Below are positions 24,555 to 33,055 of a stretch of DNA of 33,751 nucleotides, one piece after another. Each line of letters begins with the position of its first letter. Position 1 is the first letter of the stretch. Below the pieces are notes generated by a model. It was not told the origin of the DNA, searched no databases, and was given only the letters and a program-made list of their open reading frames with translations. The position numbers were made by a program, and so were the translations under genes. This DNA is from Bacteroidales bacterium (GTDB lineage Bacteria > Bacteroidota > Bacteroidia > Bacteroidales > Dysgonomonadaceae). The stretch covers positions 1 through 33,751 of the forward strand of contig JAAZCL010000026.1 of the NCBI GenBank assembly GCA_012513315.1. The letters run 5' to 3'.

Positions 24555-24968
24555 GTGGACGAGAAAAAGTATAAAGCAAATAACGGTCTTAGCAATATCT
24601 TTTGGGGAATATTTATTATTATACTCCTTGTTTTTATAATAGATGGTATCATTAACTCTGAAAGAATCTGGACAAATATACTCTATATTGTGTTTGCAGT
24701 AATCTTTTCTATATCAACAACGATAAAAGAGTATGTAATCACCGAGCTTAATTTTCTGGAAGTTAGATTTATACTTAAATTCTTTGCTAAGAACAAAAGA
24801 ATAGCAATTGGTGATATTATAGGTATGAAGAAGTTGAAAAAGAATCAACTTCGCATAGATCTGGTACGGGGCTTTGAAATATTGCGAGTAAAAGAGTCAG
24901 ATATAGATGCACTTATAGCCGAGCTAAAAGATAGAAACCCAAGAATAAAAATGCCCGAAGAGGAATAG
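24555..24968 (+). CDS. Small membrane protein with possible bacterial PH-like domain
   Basis: A 137-residue protein of unknown function. The GTG at 24555 is the only plausible start, because the frame has no ATG before the first membrane segment. Two membrane helices lie at about residues 12-31 (IFWGIFIIILLVFIIDGII) and 37-55 (IWTNILYIVFAVIFSIST). The cytoplasmic part follows with EYVITELNFLEVRF, KRIAIGDIIGMKKLKK and QLRIDLVRGFEILRVKESDIDALIAELKDRNP. This strand pattern ending in a helix resembles the small bacterial PH-like domains attached to two membrane helices. It is preceded by a repeat-containing promoter and is convergent with the DUF368 gene, with 31 bases between them. Confidence 0.7.
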   Translation: MDEKKYKANNGLSNIFWGIFIIILLVFIIDGIINSERIWTNILYIVFAVIFSISTTIKEYVITELNFLEVRFILKFFAKNKRIAIGDIIGMKKLKKNQLRIDLVRGFEILRVKESDIDALIAELKDRNPRIKMPEEE

Positions 24969-24999
24969 GCTGCCTAAGAATAAATATGCTCCAATAAGA

Positions 25000-25899
25000 T
25001 TAAAGTAACTCTTCCCTCGGAAACCTCTCCTCAACCTTACTAAACAGGTACGACGCTATTGCTCCTACAATAAATAAAACCAAACTAAATAGTAGCGATG
25101 TGCCAAATCCCAGTCCGGCAGCATCCAACCCCTCGGGAGTAAAAGCAGGGAATACAACAGTTGGGAATATAGCCAGCGAAGAACCTATAACCATGCCAAG
25201 TATAAAATGATACATACCCGAATAGTACTTTCTAAACATCCATGCAGCCACTTTAGAAAAAAGTATAACACAAATTATAAAACCAACGATTAAAGGAATA
25301 ATTACACCAAAGTCGAAATCCTTAATCCCAATTGCCATCTTGTCGTAAAGTCCAAAATATATAAGGAAGTTAGAAGGGCTCATGCCAGGAATAATTAGAC
25401 CAAGCCCCATTAACAACCCCGATGCCAGCCATATAAATATATTAGGAGTAACCTCAGTAAGTTGCTGTCCACCCACAACCATAAGTGTAAAAATAGCTAC
25501 GGTAGATAATATCAGCACCCATATATCAGACGCTTTTCTTCCCTCTTTACCAGCAGTTTTATAAAGCGACGGAAACGTGCCTGCTACAAAACCCACAAAC
25601 AGGCATACAAACTGAGCAGCATATTTGCCAAATGCTTTCTCCACAACAACTGCAAACAGCACAATACCAATTGCAGCACCTATTCCAACCGGAATAAAAT
25701 AAAGAATATTCTTTAGAAAGTTCTCACGTAAGTTGGCAAGAAATTTTATTATTCTATCATATAAACCAAAAATAACCGCCAGCACACCACCCGACAGTCC
25801 GGGTAGTATAAACCCAATACCCACAAGAGCCCCTTTTATCAGACGGATAAACCAGTCGGCAACAGGACTGATTTTCTTTTGTTCCTTTATTTCTTCCAC
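25000..25899 (-). CDS. DUF368 family membrane protein, probable polyprenyl-phosphate transporter
   Basis: A 299-residue multispanning membrane protein with about eight helices. The two inverted-repeat-like signature loops are visible: GIGFILPGLSGGVLAVIFGLYD near residue 30 and GLIIPGMSPSNFLIYFGLYD near residue 175. DUF368 proteins (PopT) were reported to flip undecaprenyl phosphate back to the cytoplasmic face for reuse in cell-wall and glycan synthesis; applying this here is inference by family. The start is GTG at 25899, as no ATG is available. It lies 103 bases after the ABC ATPase gene, with a candidate promoter in between, so it may be expressed separately. Confidence 0.88.
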   Translation of the reverse strand: MEEIKEQKKISPVADWFIRLIKGALVGIGFILPGLSGGVLAVIFGLYDRIIKFLANLRENFLKNILYFIPVGIGAAIGIVLFAVVVEKAFGKYAAQFVCLFVGFVAGTFPSLYKTAGKEGRKASDIWVLILSTVAIFTLMVVGGQQLTEVTPNIFIWLASGLLMGLGLIIPGMSPSNFLIYFGLYDKMAIGIKDFDFGVIIPLIVGFIICVILFSKVAAWMFRKYYSGMYHFILGMVIGSSLAIFPTVVFPAFTPEGLDAAGLGFGTSLLFSLVLFIVGAIASYLFSKVEERFPREELL

Positions 25900-25960
25900 T
25901 TTATGTATCGTTAAGTTGTATTTATTTTATCGCTTTATCTATTTATTTTTTCGCGAAGGG

Positions 25961-25968
25961 CAAATATA
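25961..25968 (-). promoter_or_regulatory. Candidate -7 element for the DUF368 gene
   Basis: On the minus strand TATATTTG, with a TTTC about 20 bases upstream as an imperfect -33. A start near 25955 would give a leader of about 55 bases. Confidence 0.45.
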
Positions 25969-26002
25969 CAACTTTTATAAAAGCAGAAGAAAGATCTCAA
26001 CC

Positions 26003-26833
26003 TTAAACCGCAAAATACAACTCCAATTCTTTTAGTGTATTCTCACTTGTGCATATATCATTTACCACAAGCCCCTTCTCCAGTACCACAATTCTGTCGC
26101 ACACCTCCGTTACATGATTTAGATCGTGGCTAGAGATAAGCATAGTCATATTTCTAGTAGCCTTCAGTTCATTAAGCATCTTTTTTAGCCGTATTTGCGA
26201 CGTAGGGTCTAGCGCAGTAAAAGGTTCATCTAGAATAAGTATTTGCGGATCGCTAATTAGAGCAGCAGCAATACCTGTTTTCTTTTGATTCCCTTTAGAT
26301 AGGTCGCGAATAAGCTTTCCCGAACCAAGTATTTCCCCGTTAAAGAATTCTTTCATAGATTCAAGAAATGTAGAAATATCACCTTCCGATTTATTATAAA
26401 CCTTGGCAGTGAAAGCAAAATACTCTTCGGGGGTGAGGAAGTCAATCAAAAAACCTTCATCAAGAAACGATCCCACCTTCGATTTCCACTCATCTCGTTG
26501 TGCCACCGATACCCCATCAATATGTACCTCGCCCGAGGAAGCCGCTATCAGGTCTAGAATCAACCGAAATAAGGTGGTTTTACCCTCACCGTTATTACCC
26601 ACCAAACCAAAACTCTCACCCTGTTGTATCTGTAAAGAAGGTATATTTAGCACAGTTACGTCACCATATATCTTCTGTAGGTTACTGGCATTAATAATCT
26701 CATCCCGCTGTTGTTCCGTCACCGGCATTGGCAGAGGTGTACCTGTATGTGAATTTGTATCTGTATGTGAATGTGGCGGTGTATGTGTCTGTGAATCTGT
26801 GTGACTGGTAGAGCTGTCTGTATAGTCTTGCAT
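26003..26833 (-). CDS. ABC transporter ATP-binding protein with His/Thr-rich N-terminal extension
   Basis: A 276-residue ATPase subunit, the engine of an exporter whose permease is the DUF5687 protein encoded 95 bases upstream. Walker A is GNNGEGKT (residues 79-86), the signature is LSKGNQKK, Walker B is ILILDEPFTALDP, and the switch histidine is in LISSHDLNHV. The nucleotide-binding domain starts at about residue 48 (NASNLQKIYGD). The first 40 residues are unusual: a low-complexity Ser/Thr/His/Pro stretch with five histidines (11, 17, 21, 23, 29), encoded by tandem 18-bp repeats. Met36 at 26728 is a possible alternative start that would remove it. The substrate is unknown. Confidence 0.92.
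   Translation of the reverse strand: MQDYTDSSTSHTDSQTHTPPHSHTDTNSHTGTPLPMPVTEQQRDEIINASNLQKIYGDVTVLNIPSLQIQQGESFGLVGNNGEGKTTLFRLILDLIAASSGEVHIDGVSVAQRDEWKSKVGSFLDEGFLIDFLTPEEYFAFTAKVYNKSEGDISTFLESMKEFFNGEILGSGKLIRDLSKGNQKKTGIAAALISDPQILILDEPFTALDPTSQIRLKKMLNELKATRNMTMLISSHDLNHVTEVCDRIVVLEKGLVVNDICTSENTLKELELYFAV
26744..26797 (-). repeat. In-frame 18-bp tandem repeat (3 copies) in ABC ATPase N-terminus
   Basis: Units at 26744-26761, 26762-26779 and 26780-26797 (plus-strand pattern tgtatgtgaat followed by a variable part). They encode the His/Thr-rich hexapeptide-like repeats of the N-terminal extension. Confidence 0.8.
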
Positions 26834-26928
26834 ATTTTTTCTATTATTTGATTAGGTATTTAAGAAAGCGTTGCATACTTATTATGATTTTTATTCTTTC
26901 TTTCTTTCTTTTATTTTTATTATGGTCC

Positions 26929-28410
26929 TCATTCTTTCTTTCGGAATCCGTCGCATAAAGCATACTTCCTACGTAAGAACTGCTTTTCAATTACCCATAA
27001 CAGCGGTTCGCGAAACAAGATACCCAATAAACCTAGCAATGTTATGATAATTAACGCTATATAGCTGGCTGAAAATATTGCGAATAGTTGGATTAACCCT
27101 ATCGGAATTACCAGCAAAGGAATCATAACTAAGAAATTTTTATAACTCACCCCCTGCATATTCATAGAAGAACCTTTTGAAAGTTCCAACCGCTTAGTAT
27201 TCAGTGTAGCCGCAAAAATATAAATGTAAATATTAACTCCTACATTATATACAAAAGCCACCAAGTGATGTATTATGACAATCTTGCCAAACAAAAAATA
27301 AGGAGTAGTAAGAATAAAAGATACAATACATAAAGCCAGCATCAAAGTGTAATTTGCCCTTATATATGTGCGTGTGTCAATATCGCGTGTCATTATAAAA
27401 TCGAAGTGCGACCCGTCCCAGTTGATAATCCACTGCCCAAACATCAGCATGCCTGTACCAGTTACAAAAATAGCCACAAAGAGTAGCCATGCAGACTTTT
27501 CTGCGTACATTGGGTTGGTATAGAATATGAGTCCATAAAACAGAAAGAATATTGAAGTATAAAGAGTACTCTTTGTCCGTTTATGCCTAAGCACCAGTTT
27601 TATCTCAAGAGATATGATTTCACCAATCTTGCCATATCGCTCAATAAAAGTAAATCGTTGCGCACCAGTACCTCTCTTTTTACTAACTCGTTCAAACGAC
27701 TCTGGGTAGTAGTTGCGCGCAAAAAAGATCTTATTTAGGAAAAATGCAAGCAAGCTTATCAATATCACAGAAAGCCAAGCAGCGGGTGTGCTAATCAGAA
27801 ATCCAAAAACACTTTGTGAAAGCTCAAACAGCGAGAAAATCTTAAAATACTCAAGTGCATACAGAGCACCCCCAATCAACAGTAGCAAGGCAACACCAGC
27901 TAAAATATTGCTAAACTTACGTTTCATTAGCGGAGCCATCAAGGTGTTAAACCATATAAGAAAGATGACAATAAAAAGGAAGCGGAAAAAGCTTAAAACC
28001 CCAAAATCTGGTAAAACTACCTTAATAGAAAAGGGAATGACAAAGCAAAGTGCAATGTAATTCAATGGGTTAAGCAAAGGTTTTAGTAAAAGATAGTTTA
28101 CAAGCGTATCTCTTTTAACAGGCAATACCTGGTAGCTCTGCAGGTTTAACTTGCTCAGTGGCTGCATAATGAAGCGCATCATCAACATTGCAATAACAGC
28201 ATAAATTAAGCAGCCGTAAATGATATCGATAGGTTCGCTCTGAGGCGCTATTTCCATGAGAATGTTAGGAAAAAATAATCCCAGCATAACCAATATAGCA
28301 AGTAAGTAGAGCGCCATTAATCCAACAAAAATATTTACTACCAGATTTTTATAATATCCGGGTGCACGAACAGTTTGCAACCAATAGTGCCAAAATAATG
28401 TTTTGTACAT
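26929..28410 (-). CDS. DUF5687 family ABC transporter permease
   Basis: A 493-residue membrane protein with about 10-12 hydrophobic helices in two blocks separated by a basic cytoplasmic loop (FERVSKKRGTGAQRFTF; EIKLVLRHKRTKS). The N-terminus MYKTLFWHYWLQTVRAPGYYKNL and the VLPVKRDTLVNYLLLKPLLNPLN segment are characteristic of this Bacteroidota permease family. These pair with a separate ATPase, here the next gene downstream. Together they probably form an exporter; cargo is unknown. The gene starts 17 bases after the DUF853 ATPase gene, pointing to one operon. The 95 bases downstream contain (CTTT)n-type microsatellite sequence, which continues into the last codons (RKKE). Confidence 0.85.
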   Translation of the reverse strand: MYKTLFWHYWLQTVRAPGYYKNLVVNIFVGLMALYLLAILVMLGLFFPNILMEIAPQSEPIDIIYGCLIYAVIAMLMMRFIMQPLSKLNLQSYQVLPVKRDTLVNYLLLKPLLNPLNYIALCFVIPFSIKVVLPDFGVLSFFRFLFIVIFLIWFNTLMAPLMKRKFSNILAGVALLLLIGGALYALEYFKIFSLFELSQSVFGFLISTPAAWLSVILISLLAFFLNKIFFARNYYPESFERVSKKRGTGAQRFTFIERYGKIGEIISLEIKLVLRHKRTKSTLYTSIFFLFYGLIFYTNPMYAEKSAWLLFVAIFVTGTGMLMFGQWIINWDGSHFDFIMTRDIDTRTYIRANYTLMLALCIVSFILTTPYFLFGKIVIIHHLVAFVYNVGVNIYIYIFAATLNTKRLELSKGSSMNMQGVSYKNFLVMIPLLVIPIGLIQLFAIFSASYIALIIITLLGLLGILFREPLLWVIEKQFLRRKYALCDGFRKKE

Positions 28411-28427
28411 AGCGTGTCTATAAATAA

Positions 28428-29966
28428 TTACCTCTTGCCAAACAATCCGCCAAAAATCCCACGAGTTATAGTACTACCTATCCTATAACTTATCTGTCTT
28501 TTAGTACTTCTGCCCACCTGATCAAGTAAATCGCCTAAGATACCCTGCTCCTCTTTCTTTCTTCTTGCAGCAGCACGTCTAGCCCTATCCTCTTCTCGGG
28601 CAGCCTTTTCAGTCTCTTTTTGAAGTCGCACCCTTTCTCTTTCCTCGGCAGCTAATCGCCTCTCTTCCTCAAGAAGATTCTCTTTACGCGACAATATTTC
28701 GTAAGCCGACTCCCTGTCAATCAAATTTTCATAAACACCATATATTAGCGATTCACGCAGCAATTGATCTCTTTCGCCAAGAGTAATAGGGCCAATCTGT
28801 CCCTGTGGCGGAAGTATATTAGCTCTCTCTACCATTTGCGGAGCACCCTTCTCATCCAGAAACGAAACAAGCGCCTCACCAGTATTCAATTGAGTAATTG
28901 CCTCTTCAGTTTTAAACTTAGGATTAGCGCGAAACGTATTTGCAGCCACCCGCACAGCCTTCTGGTCGTTTGGCGTATAAGCCCTCAAAGCATGTTGAAC
29001 GCGGTTGCCTAGTTGCCCCAGAATACTCTCAGGTATATCAGCAGGATTTTGAGTACAAAAATAAATGCCCACGCCCTTAGATCTAATCAATCGTACAATC
29101 TGCTCCACCTTTTCAAGCAACGATTTTGGCATATCATTAAAAAGCAAATGAGCCTCATCAAAGAAAAACACCAGCTTTGGCTTGTCCAAATCACCAACCT
29201 CAGGAAGCGTTTCATACAAATCGTCAAGCAACCACAACAAGAATGTTGTATATACCCTTGGCGAGCTCATTAACTTATCGGCAGCAAGAATATTTATTAC
29301 CCCTTTGCCCTCTTCAGTCTGAATAAAATCTGTAATCTCAAGATCAGGCTCACCAAAAAATCTATCCGCACCCTCGCTCTCAATTCTCATCAACCCACGC
29401 TGAATAGCACCAATACTTGCGGGAGAGATATTTCCGTATTTAGTTGTAAAATCTTTCCTGTTATCACCAATAAACTGTAGCATCTTTTGCAGGTCTTTCA
29501 AATCAATAATGAGAAGATCATTATCATCGGCAATTTTAAAAGCCATTGTTAAAATGGCCCCTTGAGTTTCGTTAAGATTAAGCAAACGCTCAAGCAATAG
29601 CGGACCCATCGAAGAAATAGTAGTACGCACCGGATGCCCTTGCTCGCCAAATACATCCCAAAACCTCACCGGAAATGCTTTATACTCAAACCCCTTTTCC
29701 TTCAGATTATAGCCATCCACACGTTTATTTACGCTCTCTTTATTACCCCCAATGTTTGCTACACCCGACAAATCACCTTTCATATCAGCAGCAAATACGG
29801 GCACACCCATATCGCTAAATGTCTCAGAAAGAGTTTGAAGAGTAACGGTTTTTCCTGTTCCAGTAGCACCAGTAATAAGTCCATGACGGTTTGCCATTTT
29901 TGGTATTAGACAAACTTCTTTTTCATCATTAATGGCTATAAAAGCACGATGGTTGTTATCGTACAT
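28428..29966 (-). CDS. HerA-like / DUF853 family ATPase
   Basis: A 512-residue cytoplasmic ATPase of the HerA/FtsK-like class. The start is the ATG at 29966 ([18 protein letters not shown]), better than the upstream in-frame start. Walker A is GATGTGKT (residues 33-40), Walker B is [12 protein letters not shown], and a conserved [22 protein letters not shown] sensor segment follows. The last 90 residues hold a strongly charged coiled coil ([19 protein letters not shown] onward) and a basic tail. In other bacteria the family is annotated as a putative helicase, but its cellular role is not settled. It is the first gene before the ABC permease pair. Confidence 0.92.
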   Translation of the reverse strand: MYDNNHRAFIAINDEKEVCLIPKMANRHGLITGATGTGKTVTLQTLSETFSDMGVPVFAADMKGDLSGVANIGGNKESVNKRVDGYNLKEKGFEYKAFPVRFWDVFGEQGHPVRTTISSMGPLLLERLLNLNETQGAILTMAFKIADDNDLLIIDLKDLQKMLQFIGDNRKDFTTKYGNISPASIGAIQRGLMRIESEGADRFFGEPDLEITDFIQTEEGKGVINILAADKLMSSPRVYTTFLLWLLDDLYETLPEVGDLDKPKLVFFFDEAHLLFNDMPKSLLEKVEQIVRLIRSKGVGIYFCTQNPADIPESILGQLGNRVQHALRAYTPNDQKAVRVAANTFRANPKFKTEEAITQLNTGEALVSFLDEKGAPQMVERANILPPQGQIGPITLGERDQLLRESLIYGVYENLIDRESAYEILSRKENLLEEERRLAAEERERVRLQKETEKAAREEDRARRAAARRKKEEQGILGDLLDQVGRSTKRQISYRIGSTITRGIFGGLFGKR

Positions 29967-29995
29967 ATTAATTTGTTTTAGATTTTTAATTATAA

Positions 29996-30003
29996 CAAAG
30001 TTA
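29996..30003 (-). promoter_or_regulatory. Candidate -7 element for the DUF853-DUF5687-ABC operon
   Basis: On the minus strand TAACTTTG, matching TAnnTTTG, about 30 bases before the DUF853 start codon. The -33 region reads CTGTTTT, only a partial match. Confidence 0.5.
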
Positions 30004-30071
30004 AACAAATATTTTAAAACAGGTTGCTATATTGTTTATTATGTTAATAATTGAACTATTTATAATTTAAG

Positions 30072-30273
30072 GTTGGTTTGTTTGGTCTGGTTGCAACAAA
30101 AGTTTCGACTGTCAATGTTTTATGACCCACTTAAGTTCTCGTTCTCTAAAAGAGTAAAAACTCACTTCGTTCAAACAGTTACTCTTTTTACGTTCATCGA
30201 TAACTGTGGGGCCCCACAAAACATTTATAGGTCTCAACTTTAATTGCAACCAATACTAATCTCACAAACCAAC
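30072..30273. repeat. MITE-like imperfect palindrome of about 200 bp
   Basis: Terminal inverted repeats GTTGGTTTGT (30072-30081) and ACAAACCAAC (30264-30273) are exact. Inside them the arms match in blocks: TGGTTGCAA against TTGCAACCA, AAAGTT against AACTTT, AATGTTTT against AAAACATT, and an inner AAAAGAGTAA against TTACTCTTTT. The centre contains CACTTCGTTCAAACAG, and GTGGGGCCCCAC at about 30207-30218. There is no ORF. AACTATTT occurs at both flanks (30054-30061 and 30271-30278) and might be a target duplication, but the right copy overlaps the terminal repeat. It occupies most of the 350-base gap between the DUF853 gene and menA. Confidence 0.65.
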
Positions 30274-30300
30274 TATTTCGTTAAGCTAAATGAGCAGAAG

Positions 30301-30352
30301 ACAAGTTTACTTGTATTTTGCCATTGCGAGAAATAGTCTAACTTTAGTGAAC
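30301..30352 (+). repeat. Dispersed 52-bp repeat, copy B
   Basis: This starts with the palindrome CAAGTTTACTTG and continues to TAGTGAAC. It is 48/52 identical to the reverse complement of 19427-19478. It lies 6 bases past the menA stop codon, beside the MITE-like element. Confidence 0.85.
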
Positions 30353-30358
30353 CTTAAA

Positions 30359-31264
30359 TTATAAATTAATACAAACTACAAACGATAAAGCAATCAGCAA
30401 TCCCGACAACGAAGTTATTTTAAGATATTGGTCGAGCTCACGTCCGGATTTAAACCTGATATCTCTAAGAACCTTAAAAAGAATAAGAGAGAAGATGAGA
30501 TAGACGTAATTGAACCAATGTTGTGAAGCAAATAAGTTGCTAAAAGAAAGAAGGCCGAAAAACGATAAGAAGGTTAAAGTAAGATGATAAATTTTAGCTC
30601 TGGCTAGTCCCAATTTCACAGCAATAGTTTTTTTGCCCGATCTCTTATCATTCTCAATATCACGCATATTATTGATATTCAATATCATGGTGCTTACCAA
30701 TCCTATTGAAATAGCTGGTAGCACAGGAGTAAAATCTAGTATGTGCGTATGAAGAAAGTATGTGCCAATGATAGGAATTGGTCCGAAGAACAAAAAAGCA
30801 AACAAATCGCCCCAACCTCTATATCCATATGCATTCTTGCCCATTGTATAAAATAGAGCAGCAAGAATACATAATAATCCAATAAACAGAAGTGATATCC
30901 AAGCGGTAATACTTACAAAAGGAGCAATCTTATATACTAATAAAGAGCCCGAAAGTATGCAAATTACAACAAAAATTGAAATGGCAACCTTCATTTGTTC
31001 AGCAGAAATAGAACCCCCCTGCACAGCACGAGTAGGACCAACCCGTTTACCCGTAATATCCGTTCCTTTCTGGAAATCGCCCAAGTCATTAGCCAAATTA
31101 GCCAAAATCTGAATGGCAATTGCCAACACCATGGCGAAGGTAAATATGGTTAAATCAAATTTACCTTCATATATAGCCAGTCCACTACCCAATATTACGG
31201 TAGATACCGCCAAAAAGAGAGTTCGTAACCTAAATGCCGAAATCCAATCTTTTGCAGATGCCAT
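30359..31264 (-). CDS. menA: 1,4-dihydroxy-2-naphthoate polyprenyltransferase
   Basis: An integral membrane UbiA-family enzyme that attaches the polyprenyl chain to 1,4-dihydroxy-2-naphthoate in menaquinone synthesis. The ATG at 31264 (MASAKDWISAFRLRTLFLA) gives 301 residues, normal for MenA; the frame continues 25 codons upstream into proS. The first Asp-rich motif is NLANDLGDFQKGTD followed by GPTRAVQGG, and the second is NNMRDIENDKRSGKKT. About eight or nine membrane helices are visible. It follows proS after 17 bases, probably one transcript. No intrinsic terminator was seen beyond it. Confidence 0.95.
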   Translation of the reverse strand: MASAKDWISAFRLRTLFLAVSTVILGSGLAIYEGKFDLTIFTFAMVLAIAIQILANLANDLGDFQKGTDITGKRVGPTRAVQGGSISAEQMKVAISIFVVICILSGSLLVYKIAPFVSITAWISLLFIGLLCILAALFYTMGKNAYGYRGWGDLFAFLFFGPIPIIGTYFLHTHILDFTPVLPAISIGLVSTMILNINNMRDIENDKRSGKKTIAVKLGLARAKIYHLTLTFLSFFGLLSFSNLFASQHWFNYVYLIFSLILFKVLRDIRFKSGRELDQYLKITSLSGLLIALSFVVCINL

Positions 31265-31281
31265 TATTTCTGCCCAGTTAA

Positions 31282-32763
31282 TTAATAAGAGCGAGCAAAA
31301 ACAACTCTTTGTGCCGATGGTTTGCCTGATACCATGCACACACCTGGCGTCTTATCACCATCAAGCGGGATACAGCGAATTGTTGCTTTGGTATCATTCT
31401 TAATCTGCTCTTCAGTCTCAGGCGTTCCGTCCCAGTGGCAAAGTAAGAAACCACCTTTTTCTATCTCAACCTTAAAATCGTCGTAACTATCAACCTCTCT
31501 AGTTTGAGAAGCTCTAAAATCGAAAGCTTTCTTATAGATATTATCCTGAATCTCATCCAAAAGATTCTTTATATACTCTTCTATGCCATCGCAAGAAACA
31601 GTCTCTTTAGTTAAAGTATCACGCCTAGCCACCTCAATGGTGTTGCTCTCCAAATCGCGAGCACCAATGGCCAGCCTCACTGGCACACCTTTCAGTTCAT
31701 ACTCAGCAAATTTCCAACCTGGTTTCTTATTGTCCGATTTGTCATACTTAACACTAACACCCAGAGCTTTCAGTTTTTTAGTAATATCAGCAACCTTCTC
31801 ATTTATCTGATCAAGCTGTTCTTTATTTCTATAAATTGGAACAATAACAACCTGATATGGAGCCAATTTAGGAGGCAGCACCAATCCGTTATCATCAGAG
31901 TGAGTCATAATAAGCGCCCCAATCAAACGAGTAGAAACACCCCATGATGTAGCCCAAACATACTCAAGCTTACCATTTTGATCGGCATACTGAACATCAA
32001 ACGCTTTGGCAAAATTCTGTCCCAAGAAATGCGAAGTGCCCGATTGCAAAGCCTTACCATCCTGCATAAGAGCCTCAATTGTATACGTGTCTATGGCGCC
32101 GGCAAACCTTTCAGACGCAGACTTAAAGCCTTTAATAACAGGCATTGCCATATACTGTTCGGCAAAATCAGAGTACACATTAATCATCTGCTCGGTCTCT
32201 TCAATAGCCTCTTCTTTAGTTGCGTGAGCGGTGTGCCCCTCCTGCCAAAGAAACTCAGTAGTTCTCAAAAACAACCTTGTACGCATCTCCCAGCGCACCA
32301 CATTGGCCCATTGATTAATAAGCAGTGGTAGGTCGCGATACGACTGAATCCAGTTTTTATAAGTACTCCAAATAATTGTTTCAGAAGTTGGGCGCACCAC
32401 CAGCTCCTCTTCGAGCTTAGCGGTAGGATCAACAATTACACCCCCTCCATTAGGATCATTTTTCAACCTATAGTGTGTTACCACAGCGCACTCTTTGGCA
32501 AAACCTTCCACATGCTCGGCTTCCTTGCTAAGATAAGATTTTGGAATAAAAAGCGGGAAATATGCATTCACATGACCAGTCTCTTTAAACATATCGTCTA
32601 GCTGACGCTGCATTTTTTCCCAAATAGCATACCCATAAGGCTTTATAACCATGCAACCTCTAACGGCCGAGTTCTCAGCCATATCTGCCTTAATTACCAA
32701 ATCTTGATACCATTGCGAGAAATCTTCGCCTCTAGGAGTGAGCTCCTTCAATACCTTTGCCAT
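31282..32763 (-). CDS. proS: Prolyl-tRNA synthetase (short, archaeal/eukaryote-like type)
   Basis: Charges tRNA-Pro with proline in the cytoplasm. The start is the ATG at 32763 ([19 protein letters not shown]), giving 493 residues; the longer frame begins in untranslated leader. Class II motif 2 is in [24 protein letters not shown] and the motif 3 region in [24 protein letters not shown]. The absence of the about 180-residue editing insertion found in E. coli ProRS, and the C-terminal end with [19 protein letters not shown], mark the archaeal-type enzyme that many Bacteroidota use. It has its own promoter and is followed by menA. Confidence 0.97.
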   Translation of the reverse strand: MAKVLKELTPRGEDFSQWYQDLVIKADMAENSAVRGCMVIKPYGYAIWEKMQRQLDDMFKETGHVNAYFPLFIPKSYLSKEAEHVEGFAKECAVVTHYRLKNDPNGGGVIVDPTAKLEEELVVRPTSETIIWSTYKNWIQSYRDLPLLINQWANVVRWEMRTRLFLRTTEFLWQEGHTAHATKEEAIEETEQMINVYSDFAEQYMAMPVIKGFKSASERFAGAIDTYTIEALMQDGKALQSGTSHFLGQNFAKAFDVQYADQNGKLEYVWATSWGVSTRLIGALIMTHSDDNGLVLPPKLAPYQVVIVPIYRNKEQLDQINEKVADITKKLKALGVSVKYDKSDNKKPGWKFAEYELKGVPVRLAIGARDLESNTIEVARRDTLTKETVSCDGIEEYIKNLLDEIQDNIYKKAFDFRASQTREVDSYDDFKVEIEKGGFLLCHWDGTPETEEQIKNDTKATIRCIPLDGDKTPGVCMVSGKPSAQRVVFARSY

Positions 32764-32802
32764 TATATTATTTTGAAAAATTGATGTAATTATTTGAAGG
32801 TG

Positions 32803-32836
32803 CAAAGATAATAATTTTTCATGTATTACATTCCAA
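32803..32836 (-). promoter_or_regulatory. Promoter of proS-menA
   Basis: On the minus strand TTG (32836-32834) and an exact TATCTTTG (32810-32803), 23 bases apart. A start near 32796 would leave about 33 bases of leader. Confidence 0.65.
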
Positions 32837-32841
32837 TTATA

Positions 32842-33000
32842 TTACATATCCTCCAACGACAAACAAACCATGTCTATCTGATAGTTAGGCAGCAGTTTGT
32901 TTTTAAGATGCTCCACTTTTGATGCAAGCAACACTGGTTTGAAGTTTTTCTTTTGCCGCTTCACTTCTGCTAACTCACTTGTTCTGTTATAAAATCTCAT
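32842..33000 (-). pseudogene. Internally deleted remnant of an AAA/DUF234-type ATPase gene
   Basis: A 52-codon frame from ATG at 33000 to TAA at 32842. The first residues, MRFYNRTSELAEV, look like the N-terminus of the bacterial/archaeal ATPase family that starts M(K/R)FY(D/N)R..EL. The last ones, SKVEHLKNKLLPNYQIDMVCLSLEDM, look like the C-terminus of the same family, which ends in (S)LSLEDM. The Walker motifs and all of the middle (about 350 or more residues) are missing, and the reading frame is kept across the junction near KRQKKN. I therefore read it as a collapsed gene copy instead of a real small protein. A GTG at 33033 could extend it by 11 codons. Confidence 0.55.
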
Positions 33001-33055
33001 ACCCTTTTCAGTTACGGTTGCTACAGTTACCACGGTAACAGAGTGCTGTTAATTT

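Noticed and set aside
30009-30358. CRISPR array or toxin-antitoxin pair in the gene-free stretch
   Set aside because: There are no regularly spaced identical repeats with unique spacers and no ORF of suitable size; the structure is an inverted repeat plus one dispersed repeat copy.
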